From contig CAVZSH010000003.1 in NCBI GenBank assembly GCA_963777915.1, forward strand, positions 434,001 through 498,000: DNA of 64,000 nucleotides, given 5' to 3'. Under the pieces are notes generated by a model. That model did no database searches. It was not told where the DNA came from and saw only the letters and a program-made list of their open reading frames with translations. Positions 56,962 to 64,000 of the stretch are shown in pieces. Origin of the DNA: CAVUPF01 sp963777915 (GTDB taxonomy: Bacteria; Actinomycetota; Thermoleophilia; Solirubrobacterales; 70-9). The position numbers and the translations under genes were made by a program. Numbering within the stretch: position 1 is the first letter of the stretch; every line of letters begins with the position of its first letter.

Positions 56962-58052
56962 TCAGAGTCGCTCAGCAAGGTCGGAGAAACTCGTGATCGC
57001 CGCGGGCATCTGCTCTGTTGCTCGTTGCGCCAGGCGCTGCGTTTCTTGGCCCACGGTCAGCGTGCCAACCGGGGCTTCAAAGCTGTCGTGCCAGGCGAAA
57101 CCGTCCGACCCAAACGTAGGCGGCACCTCATAAACGAGGATCCCTGCCGCGGAGGCCAACGCCTGACCTTCATATAGGACGGTGGCGCAAGCGACCGCCA
57201 AACGGACTCCGTTATGCTCATCGCCTATTTGCGCGTACACGAAAACCTGGTTGCGCCAGACAATCAGAGGTCTGCCCATCTCCTCGAGGAAGCGATGACC
57301 GAGCGCCGCGTCGAGCATCTGATCGTCGCGAACGGTGTCCTTGCTCGCGCCAACCTGCGGCAGAGCAGTGAAGATGGGGCTCATCGCCTCAACGAGCTGG
57401 CCAAACGACTCCTCCGCGCTCTCCAGGTCGGTCGCAGCAGACTCCGCCTCGCTCAGTTGGTTGGATAGACGAGTCCTCGCTGCCGCAATGGCCGCGGTCA
57501 GTTCGTTTTCCTCTTCGTCATCGCGCTCGCCCAGGTGGGCCTTGACCCAAGCTCTCAGTTCGGTAGCCGTTTCGGCCATTGTTGGGCGAAGGCTCGGGTC
57601 GTGCTCCGTGGCCGCCTGGATAAGTCGATCGAGCTCGCTGGCTCGATCCTCACCCGTGAGCGCGACCAGGGATTCGCGATCGTCGGAGCGTTGGTGGCCC
57701 GGCAACGGATAGTTGCGTTTCGCGACCAAGGCCCATGTGCTCTTGGCGAGTGAATACACGTCGGCCGGCCGAGCATCCGTGCCCGGGATGTATTCGAGCA
57801 TCTCAGGGGCCATGAAGTTCACCGGACCCAGCGAGCCTCCCTCGCGCGTCAATGATTGACGGATCTCCTCCGGCACGCCAACCAAGCCAAGGTCGCCAAC
57901 GACATACGTCCCGTCCCCCATGACAAAGAGATTCGATGGCTTTACGTCCCGGTGTGAATAGTCACGCTCGTGCATAGCCTGCAGCGTCTCCGCGACAGAC
58001 GCGAGGCCGATGATTATCTCGTCGAGCGGTGCTTCTGGACGAAGCTTGCTAA
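56962..58052 (-). pseudogene. HTH-protein kinase, C-terminal half (split by IS)
   Basis: The frame resumes after the IS with SKLRPEAPLDEIIIGLASVA, ETLQAMHERDYSHRDVKPSN, where HRDVKPSN is the catalytic loop, and GDLGL serves as DFG. VNFMAPEMLEYIPGTDARPA is the APE motif. After the kinase domain, a coiled segment (ENELTAAIAAARTRLSNQLS) leads to a 160-residue C-terminal domain of unknown type. Joined with the part at 58990-59599 the protein would be about 565 residues. Catalytic residues are otherwise intact. Confidence 0.85.
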
Positions 58053-58989
58053 GGACCTATCCCTATAGGCCCGCCGCCAGCCGTGCGGCGTGCGCCCGCT
58101 TGAAGGCGATCAAGCCGCTGGCCAGCTGCAGGAAGGCGAGGTGGTTCTCCTCCTTCTTGGACCAGCGGACGAGGATGCCTCGGTTGCGGTTGAACCATGA
58201 GTGACAGGCCTCGACGACCCAGCGGTGAGGCCGCCAGTCGGGGTTGCGCAGCTTGAGGTCGATCTCCTCGCCGCGAGCGCGGATGTGCGGTGTGAATTCG
58301 CGCTCGCCGAGCAGCTCGCGAACCTCCTGGTTGTCGTAGGCCTTGTCGAGGCAGAGTCCCTGGGGATCGTCCTCGCTGGGCTCGGGGCGCTCGATCGGGA
58401 CCGAGTCCAGCGTCCTCTTCAGCAGGAGATGGTCGTTGCGGTTCGCACCGTCGTGGTCGATCCCGATCGGGATCCCGGCAGCGTCTGTGAGGAGCGAGCG
58501 CTTCGCCCCCCCTTGGCTCTGTCAGTTGGATTGGGGCCGGTCTTCGACCCGCCGAGCGGCGCCTTGGTCATCGCCCCGTCGGCCGCCAGCCAGGACCAGT
58601 CGATGCCGACCTGTTCGTCGTAGTCGAGCAGGCCCTGGCGCCAGATCTCGTGGAAGACGCCGGCCCGCTCCCACTCCTGGAAGCGCCGGTGGGCGGTGCT
58701 CGAATTGCACACGCCGGTGACGTTCGAGGGCGTTCCACTGCATCCCCGTTCGCAACACCAACAGGATCGCGTCCATCACCCCTCGCTTGGGCAGCCCGCG
58801 TTTGTGGGTGCCGAGCGGATGCTCGGGCGGAGGCGGCAGCAGGGGCTCGATCCTCTCCCACAACCAGTCGGGCATCCGCCAGCCGTCGTCGCGATCGACC
58901 AGGCCCATCTCTACCTCCTATGTTCGATCAGTAGATCGGCTCAGGAGTTCGCTGGGACTGGTAGGAGTCCTCCCTATGGGGATAGGCCC
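58053..58989 (-). mobile_element. IS5-family insertion sequence, 937 bp, with TAA target duplication
   Basis: Terminal inverted repeats GGACCTATCCCTATAGG (58053-58069) and the complement of 58973-58989, GGGCCTATCCCCATAGG, differ at two of 17 positions. TAA flanks both sides (58050-58052, 58990-58992). Removing the IS and one TAA rejoins the kinase frame as GIPL-SKLRPEAP. The size and two-frame transposase fit IS5 groups. Confidence 0.9.
58063..58908 (-). pseudogene. IS5-family transposase, frameshifted
   Basis: Three frames make up one protein: GLVDRDDGWRMPDWLWERIE...GMQWNAL; then NVTGVCNSSTAHRRFQEWER...DWSWLAADGAMTKAPLGGSK; then KRSLLTDAAGIPIGIDHDGA...CLDKAYDN...VVEACHSWFNRNRG. The DDE residues are D in LAADGA, D in CLDKAY and E in VVEACHSW. 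The first shift, at about 58727, is a one-base insertion with no slippery site. The second sits on seven G residues (AAGGGGGGGC, about 58510), compatible with programmed -1 frameshifting between orfA and orfB. Confidence 0.85.
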
Positions 58990-59599
58990 TAAGTGGAATG
59001 CCCTGGGGCATGACGTACCACGGAAACCGTCCCTTGCCGGGATCGGGGACTTCTGAGTCGAGTACCTGCATTACGCCAGGCTCGTTGGAGAGCTCCTCAA
59101 GTGCCCGGATCTCCGCTACGAAGCGCTTGTAACGCTCAGTTTCGGGCTTCCAAGCGGAGCAGACCTTTAGGACCGCGATGCTCTCCTCCCGGCGGGCGAG
59201 ATAGACAACGGAGTTGGCACCTCGGCCAAGCTCGCGCTCATCTGGAATCCAGCCTTTGCTGTTGAGTGCAGTATCCGGCTGCATCTTGATACCGCCCCTC
59301 AGGGACTCTCTCTCGGCGATTTTGTCTCGCTCGGCGTGAGCCTCAGCTGTGACGGTGAAGTAGTCGTTTCCTGTTTCACTCTTATCCTTTCGCAGAAATC
59401 CCTTCGCGACGAGTTCGGAGATGTCCGCATGCGGCCGTCGTCCGCCGAGCTCCCGTGTCTGCCGGCCACGCAGGAACACTCGTGCCCCAGAGCGCCCGCC
59501 GGTGGTAACGCGCAGTTGCGGATTATCCGGATGCATCGCCCGAACAGCGTCGACAATCTCACAGAGCAACTGCTCCTGTTGCGCAAGTAGGAACGCCAT
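58990..59599 (-). pseudogene. HTH-protein kinase, N-terminal half (split by IS)
   Basis: From ATG 59599: an N-terminal winged-helix-like part (LAQQEQLLCEIVDAVRAMHP; HADISELVAKGFLRKDKSET) and then the kinase N-lobe, with the glycine loop ELGRGANSVVYLARREESIA, catalytic Lys in AVLKVCSAW, Glu in EIRALEEL, and hinge PWYVMPQGIPL. The frame runs a further 20 residues into the IS. An HTH joined to a Ser/Thr kinase followed by an AIPR gene suggests a former defence or stress module; inference. Confidence 0.85.
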
Positions 59600-59855
59600 T
59601 GGATGAGTCTAGATGTCGATTGGGCCGACAACTATTTGCTGCCCCCATCAGGATCTGATGGGGAGTTGCGCTCTCCACGCGGAGCGGCCATGCTGAATCC
59701 ACATTCTCGCGCTTCCGCTTCCGCGTGGTTGCGAGCGCGGCGGCGGATGTCGACTCCGCTACCGGTTTGGACGAAATGCAGGTGCCATCCGGCGGATGCT
59801 GGAGCGGCACGTACTGCGAGCGACGGCTTCACGCCGAACGCCTTCCTGCTGTCAC
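59600..59855. other. Gap without a supported gene
   Basis: 256 nt upstream of the kinase. One minus-strand frame reads AVRAAPASAGWHLHFVQTGS, then GVDIRRRARNHAEAEARECG, possibly a fragment, but has no good start. Confidence 0.3.
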
Positions 59856-60296
59856 TCAGTGGCGAATTTGCCTGATTCGGCTGCGTGCAAAGCCAGTCCA
59901 TGTCCGGGGATGGCGCAGAAGGGACAGCGCCAGTGGCAGAGAGTCAAAATAGGTGAGGCGTTCTGTCGCCAGCCCGTTCTGGTCAAGGACGAAGCGGTCG
60001 ACCGACTCCCAGGAGAGCGGGGCACCCCCGGCTGTGCCGCGAACCGTGAACTCGATCAAGACGCCGTCGTGGGTGGCGCCCCAGCGGTGAACTTCGGCGG
60101 TGATGTCTGGGATCAGCTCGAAGAGTTCAGCGAAGGCGCGTTTGCCCGCCTCCAAGTCGTGTGTCGTCGGAGTCATCGGCGCGGACAGGCGGGCGTCTGG
60201 GGCCAACACCGTGTCGAGCCGCTCGATGGCGGGCGCCTGCCAGAACTCCGTGAAACGCCTGACGAAGTCCCCAGCTTGCTCCCCGTCGTGGCTCAT
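59856..60296 (-). CDS. SnoaL-like (NTF2 fold) protein
   Basis: A 146-residue protein from ATG 60296: GEQAGDFVRRFTEFWQAPAI, ERLDTVLAPDARLSAPMTPT, AFAELFELIPDITAEVHRWG, THDGVLIEFTVRGTAGGAPL, ending in a hydrophobic helix LPLALSLLRHPRTW. This is the SnoaL-like fold with the longer C-terminus seen in limonene-epoxide-hydrolase relatives. Monocistronic. Substrate unknown. Confidence 0.8.
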   Translation of the reverse strand: MSHDGEQAGDFVRRFTEFWQAPAIERLDTVLAPDARLSAPMTPTTHDLEAGKRAFAELFELIPDITAEVHRWGATHDGVLIEFTVRGTAGGAPLSWESVDRFVLDQNGLATERLTYFDSLPLALSLLRHPRTWTGFARSRIRQIRH

Positions 60297-60544
60297 GCCC
60301 GAGACCCTACCGGCCCGATACTGCAAGGTCCCGATAACCGGGCAGCCCGTGTGGCTGGTCGAAGGCGATCAGCGCGCAGCAGTTGGGAGGGCGACGATGC
60401 GCGAGGTGGGAAGGAAGGCAACGGGGCCGACCTCGCTCCCGCATCGCGAGTTGAGGGCGCGCCGACTCACAGCGGCAGACGATCGCAAGGGACGAGAACC
60501 GCGCTTCCGTCCGAAGCGGTGCGATGAGCGCCCAGGGCCTTCGC
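60297..60544. other. Gene-free spacer
   Basis: 248 nt between a start and a stop, both on the minus strand. No supported gene, palindrome or repeat seen. Confidence 0.35.
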
Positions 60545-61186
60545 TCACCTCACGACGCGGTACTTGAGGTGGGTGACGCCGGGTGCCTCGATCGCGCGGA
60601 TCTGCTTGAGTCTCAGGTCGGAGCCGAGGCCATCGAAGAGGCGCTCACCTGCACCGAGCAGGATCGGGACGACCGACAGCTCCAGCTCGTCGACGAGGCC
60701 GGCGGCGAGGTACTGGCGGGCGACGCTGGCGCCGCCTCCGAGCGCCACGTCCTTCTCGCCGGCAGCCTCGCGGGCCTGCGCAAGGGCGGCCTCGATGCCC
60801 TCAGTGACGAAGTGGAAGCTCGTCCCGCCCTTCATCTCGAGCGGCTCGTGGGCGTAGTGGGTGAGCACGAAGACGTCGTTGTGGAAGGGGGGTTCCTCGC
60901 CCCACCAGCCCCGCCACGGGTCTTCGCCCCACTCGCCGCGGATCGGGCCGAACATGTTGCGGCCCATGATCGTTGCGCCGACGTTCTCGAACCAGCCTTC
61001 GACCACCGGCGTGCTGGCGTTGACCTCGCCGCCACCGCCGCCGTGGACCTCGTTGAAGGTGGCGAGCTTGAAGAGCCAGTCGTGCAGGCGCATGCCGCCG
61101 ATCCCGATCGGGTTCTCCTCGCTCTGTTCGGGACCGGCGACGTAGCCGTCGAGCGAGATCGCAGTGTTGAAGCGCAGCTTGGTCAC
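60545..61186 (-). CDS. Dihydrofolate reductase-like (RibD C-terminal) protein, paralogue of 35112
   Basis: 213 residues, the same length as the protein at 35112 and highly similar: KLRFNTAISLDGYVAGPEQS, ATIMGRNMFGPIRGEWGEDP, VFVLTHYAHEPLEMKGGTSF, then LGGGASVARQYLAAGLVDEL and LKQIRAIEAPGVTHLKYRVV. The NADPH loop (GGGASV) is kept. Start GTG 61186 overlaps the cupin stop (GTGA). Probably reduces a small heterocyclic substrate. Confidence 0.88.
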   Translation of the reverse strand: MTKLRFNTAISLDGYVAGPEQSEENPIGIGGMRLHDWLFKLATFNEVHGGGGGEVNASTPVVEGWFENVGATIMGRNMFGPIRGEWGEDPWRGWWGEEPPFHNDVFVLTHYAHEPLEMKGGTSFHFVTEGIEAALAQAREAAGEKDVALGGGASVARQYLAAGLVDELELSVVPILLGAGERLFDGLGSDLRLKQIRAIEAPGVTHLKYRVVR

Positions 61187-61656
61187 TCGGTCGGCTCGCC
61201 CTCGAAGTAGTCGACCTCGGCGTCGCCGCGCAGGAACGCCTGGAGCGTCCTCGGAGCGCTGCCTCCGGGAGGCGCGCCGGCGAAGAGGCCGACCTTGCCG
61301 GTGTCGGGGAACTCGGTGATGTCGGGCTCGATCATGGTCGAGAGGACGATGATCCGGGCGGGCTGCTCCGAGCGGTTGACGATCTGGTGCGCACCGTCCT
61401 CCCCGGTGGGGAAGAGAGCCGACTCGCCGCGCTCCAGCGCTCTTTCGCCGTCTTTGCTCCGCACGCCCACCGAGCCCTCGAGCACGATCAGCAGCTCCTC
61501 GTTGGCGTGGTGGAGGTGGTAGGGGAAGGAGTGCTGACCGGGCGGCAGCTCGAACACGCTCGCGCCAAGCTTCTCGGCACCCAGGCGCTGCCCGAGGCGC
61601 AGCCGCTTCCAGCTCTCCAGCAGCCTTCTGCTGCTCGCCGCGGCGAGCTCCTCGTT
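61183..61656 (-). pseudogene. Cupin-domain gene lacking its 5' end
   Basis: From 61656 the frame reads NEELAAASSRRLLESWKRLR, LGQRLGAEKLGASVFELPPG, QHSFPYHLHHANEELLIVLE, with the cupin metal motif HLHHANEE and the second motif ALFPTGEDGAHQIVN. No start codon lies between the upstream TGA (61657) and GTG 61557, which is within the first strand. The gene appears to have lost its 5' end at about 61657, exactly where the neighbouring permease frame begins. A shortened product from GTG 61557 (124 residues) is possible. Confidence 0.7.
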
Positions 61657-61660
61657 TCAG

Positions 61661-62116
61661 GCAGGCCCTGGCCTGCTCAAGGCACTCGCCCGATCGGGCC
61701 CCAACGGAGAGCCCGGACTGCTACCGGCGCGACTCTGGCATACCAACCGCCACCACACCCCGGTCGCCGCGGTCCTCGTCTACGCGCTGATCTCGGCGGC
61801 GATCATCCTGATCGCGGGCGGCGGCGAGCAGGAGCTGGTCCTCGTCTACGCGGTAGCCGTATTCGTCAGCTTCCTCGCCGGCCTGCTCGCCATGGCCCGC
61901 TTCTCACGCCGCCGCGGTGCCCGCCTGCTGACGGCGCTCAACATCGCGGGGGCGATAGCCGTGGCCTTCACGTTGATCGTCAACCTCGCCCGCGGCTACC
62001 CCCTGCTCGCGATCGCGGGCACCCTGCTGATCGCCGGGGTGTTGTACTGGCGCTGGGTGCGGGCCGGCCGTCCGCGCGGGATCGAGGCGATCGAGCGGGA
62101 GGCCGAGGCGGACTGA
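61661..62116 (+). pseudogene. APC-type permease, C-terminal fragment
   Basis: A 151-residue open frame without start: AGPGLLKALARSGPNGEPGL, LPARLWHTNRHHTPVAAVLV, YALISAAIILIAGGGEQELV, LVYAVAVFVSFLAGLLAMAR, then NIAGAIAVAFTLIVNLARGY and LLIAGVLYWRWVRAGRPRGI. These are the last three to four helices of an APC-superfamily amino acid or cation permease. The first two thirds are missing. It abuts the truncated cupin gene, so one deletion probably removed both 5' ends. Confidence 0.75.
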
Positions 62117-62255
62117 GAGACACCGAGCATGTGGGGTTGGAGCAGCAGCTTGGCGAGCTGAACGGCGTTGGTGGCGGGCTTGAGCGGTCGAGGCTCTCGT
62201 TGTTGCCAGCCGGCCCCGGAGCCAAGCGTTTCCGCGGAACGCTCTCGCTTCGCGT

Positions 62256-63819
62256 GGTGGCTGTTGCAAAAAGGGGTCCTGTCCGTGCCAGTCGAGACCA
62301 TTTCGGCATGGCCCACAACTTCATCGAATGTGACCGTGAACAAGCCTTTTTGATGCCGCCATCGCTGCGCGACTGGCTGCCCGATGACCACCTGGCCTGG
62401 TTCATCCCGGCGAGCGCCGAGGAGCTCGATCTCTCGGGGTTCTACGTCGCCTACCGTGACGATGGCCACGGCCGCCCCGCCCACGACCCACAGATGATGG
62501 TCGCCCTCCTGCTCTACGCCTACGCGAAGGGTGAGCGCTCCTCGCGCGGGATCGAGCGCGGGTGCACCGAGGACATCGCCTACCGGGTGATCTCCGCCAA
62601 CCAGCGCCCCGACCACACCACGATCGCCCGCTTCCGCCAGCGCCACGAGGTTGCGCTGGCCGAGCTCTTCAGCGACGTGCTCAGACTCTGCGCCGAGGCG
62701 GGACTGCTCAAGACCGGCGTGGTCGCGATCGACGGCACCAAGATCCACGCCAACGCCGCCCACCACTCAAACCGAGACTACGAGCAGATCGCCCGCGACG
62801 TTCTCGCCGAGGCAGCGAGGCCGATCGTCGCGAGGACGAGCTCTACGGCCAGCGCCGCGGCGACGAGCTGCCGCCGGAGCTGGCGACGAACCAGGGCCGG
62901 CGCGGCTGGCTGCGCGAGGCCCGTCGGCGGCTCGACGAGCAGCGCGCACAGGAAGCGAAGCCGATCCCGCGCTCGCGCCCCGAGCGGCTGCGCGAAGCGA
63001 AGCACCGGCTCGAGGAGGAGCTCGCGACAGAGAGTCGGGCAAACGCAGCCTATGAGGCCTACCGCGAGCGCGGCGTGATGCGCCACGGGCGGCGCTTCGG
63101 CGCGCCGCCGAAGCCCTACTCACCGCCCGAGCGCCCGGCCGGGAAGGTCAACCTCACCGACCCCGACTCGCGCAACCTGAAGACCTCGCGCGGCTACGCC
63201 CAGGGCTATAACGCCCAGGCCGCGACCAACGAGAGCCAAATCGTCCTCGCCGCCGAGATCACGATCGACTCGCCCGACTTCGGCCACCTCGAGCCGATGG
63301 TCGACGCGGCCGAGGCCGAGCTCGAGAAGGCGGGCATCACCGAGGCACCCGAGGTGATCGTCGCCGACGCCGGCTACTGGCACCGCGAGCAGATGGAGAG
63401 CGTCGTGGGCCGCGGGATCCAGGTGATCGTTCCGCCCGACGCGAGCAAGCGCAAGGGCAGCCGCCCCGGCTGGGACGCAGGGCCCTACGAGTTCATGCGC
63501 CGTGTGCTCGCCACCGAGCGCGGCGCCGAGCTCTACCGAAAACGCCAGGGGATGATCGAGCCGGTGTTCGCCCAGACGAAGTTCAACCGCGGGATCGATC
63601 GGTTTCTGCGACGCGGCAGGGCGGCAGTGCACTCCGAATGGCGGCTGATCACCGCCACACACAACCTCCTGAAGCTCCACAAGCACTCGCTGGCGGCCGC
63701 AACGGCCTAGATCGGGTCCCGAAAGGCCCTGCCGTTTTCAGATTCGGGCCGAATTAGTCGTTCGCGATCCAAGTTCGGCACCCGCACGCGCCCTGGCCAC
63801 CGTTTTTGCAACAGCCACC
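62256..63819 (+). mobile_element. IS1182-type insertion sequence
   Basis: Terminal inverted repeats GGTGGCTGTTGCAAAAAGGG (62256-62275) and the complement of 63800-63819, GGTGGCTGTTGCAAAAACGG, match at 19 of 20 positions. The outer flanks (GCTTCGCGT / GCTTATCGC on the complement) hint that the repeat may extend outward. The single transposase gene inside is frameshifted. No clear target duplication was found. Confidence 0.8.
62308..63710 (+). pseudogene. IS1182-family transposase, frameshifted
   Basis: ATG 62308: AHNFIECDREQAFLMPPSLR, DWLPDDHLAWFIPASAEELD, with Asp in VVAIDGTKIHANAAHHSNRD. At about 62818 the frame shifts: DVLAEAA is followed, one base out, by EADRREDELYGQRRGDELPP. The second part has Asp in VIVADAGYWHREQ and Glu in GMIEPVFAQTKFNRGIDRFL, completing the DDE set. 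One lost base at GCAGCGAGG restores the frame. The element is probably not autonomous unless frameshifting occurs here. Confidence 0.88.
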
Positions 63820-63954
63820 GCGATAAGCGATAAGCGGGATCGTGAGCTGCGCGACGGGTGGAGTGGTTACTCGATCCCCAAGCCGCGGTCGAACTTATCA
63901 GCGGCCGCGTAAGTCCTCTATTCCGCTTTCGTCCTCACCACAGGAGGTGGAACC
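63820..63954. other. Leader of the last gene
   Basis: 135 nt with a GCGATAA direct repeat (63820-63832) and no gene. Confidence 0.3.
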
Positions 63955-64000
63955 TTGGGTTCTCAGGACGGCGCTGCGGGCGCTTCTTCTGCCTTCTCCA
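63955..64000 (+). CDS. Start of a gene cut by the right edge
   Basis: CAGGAGGTGGAACC precedes TTG 63955 at ideal spacing; the visible codons read GSQDGAAGASSAFS. Too short to identify. Confidence 0.45.
   Translation, partial: MGSQDGAAGASSAFS

Noticed and set aside
61387..62307. Plus-strand frame joining cupin antisense to the IS1182 transposase
   Set aside because: A chance open frame; the transposase has its own start and terminal repeat, and the first part is antisense to the cupin.

Overview
The window reads as a chromosome segment of a high-GC actinobacterium, most likely class Thermoleophilia (Solirubrobacter/Conexibacter-like). Pointers are the short N-anchored secreted protein with the ALGGTVYAAS-type leader at 10853, very large secreted beta-propeller proteins, F420-type PPOX remnants, DUF7144, amphi-Trp and SHOCT small proteins, and frequent GTG/TTG starts. 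This placement is inferred from protein style, not from a marker gene.

Layout. 1-12.5 kb: secreted proteins, led by a 2,501-residue protein (1386-8891, minus) that joins a DUF6531/Rhs-like opening, a long NHL propeller region containing an exact 855-bp triplication, and a C-terminal trypsin-fold protease. 12.5-23.8 kb: mostly ordinary chromosomal genes (DUF378, thioesterase, NYN, methyltransferase, DHA2 exporter, PAP2, diacylglycerol-kinase-like, GAP) plus a broken MNT-HEPN module. 23.8-31.5 kb: a copper/haem-copper-oxidase-type cluster (DoxX-like protein, Met-rich DUF5134 protein, CtaG, SCO1, lipoprotein, polytopic membrane protein) lying between a decayed 3' copy of tRNA-Pro and the intact tRNA-Pro, so probably an old island. 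31.5-38.9 kb: tRNAs, an acylphosphatase/LigD-phosphoesterase fusion, AbiEii-AbiEi in unusual order, an orphan HepT-like protein, Phd-PIN, and a GGDEF remnant. 39.0-43.5 kb: an integrated element beginning at a 3' fragment of tRNA-Trp, with a translationally coupled replication-relaxation/Xis/Int operon, a DUF6338 membrane protein coupled to two tiny related Pro-rich proteins, and two long palindromes. 43.6-54.7 kb: two paralogous sigma factors bracket a lipoprotein and three large secreted propeller proteins, one of them a sedolisin-Vgb fusion. 54.8-64 kb: tRNA-Cys, then a decaying defence-like block (truncated AIPR; HTH-protein kinase split by an IS5-type element with a TAA duplication), DHFR-like and cupin genes, a permease remnant and a frameshifted IS1182-type element.

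The most unusual recurring structure is a set of six long imperfect inverted repeats (115-173 bp) in intergenic DNA at 9114, 10639, 19908, 43177, 43397 and 44731. Several end in a strong apical hairpin. Two share an apical sequence whose stem covaries while one A.C (G.T on the other strand) pair is kept. Five of the six lie between co-directional genes.

Starts were chosen from Shine-Dalgarno spacing and overlaps. All family names come from motif recognition by eye; nothing was searched.
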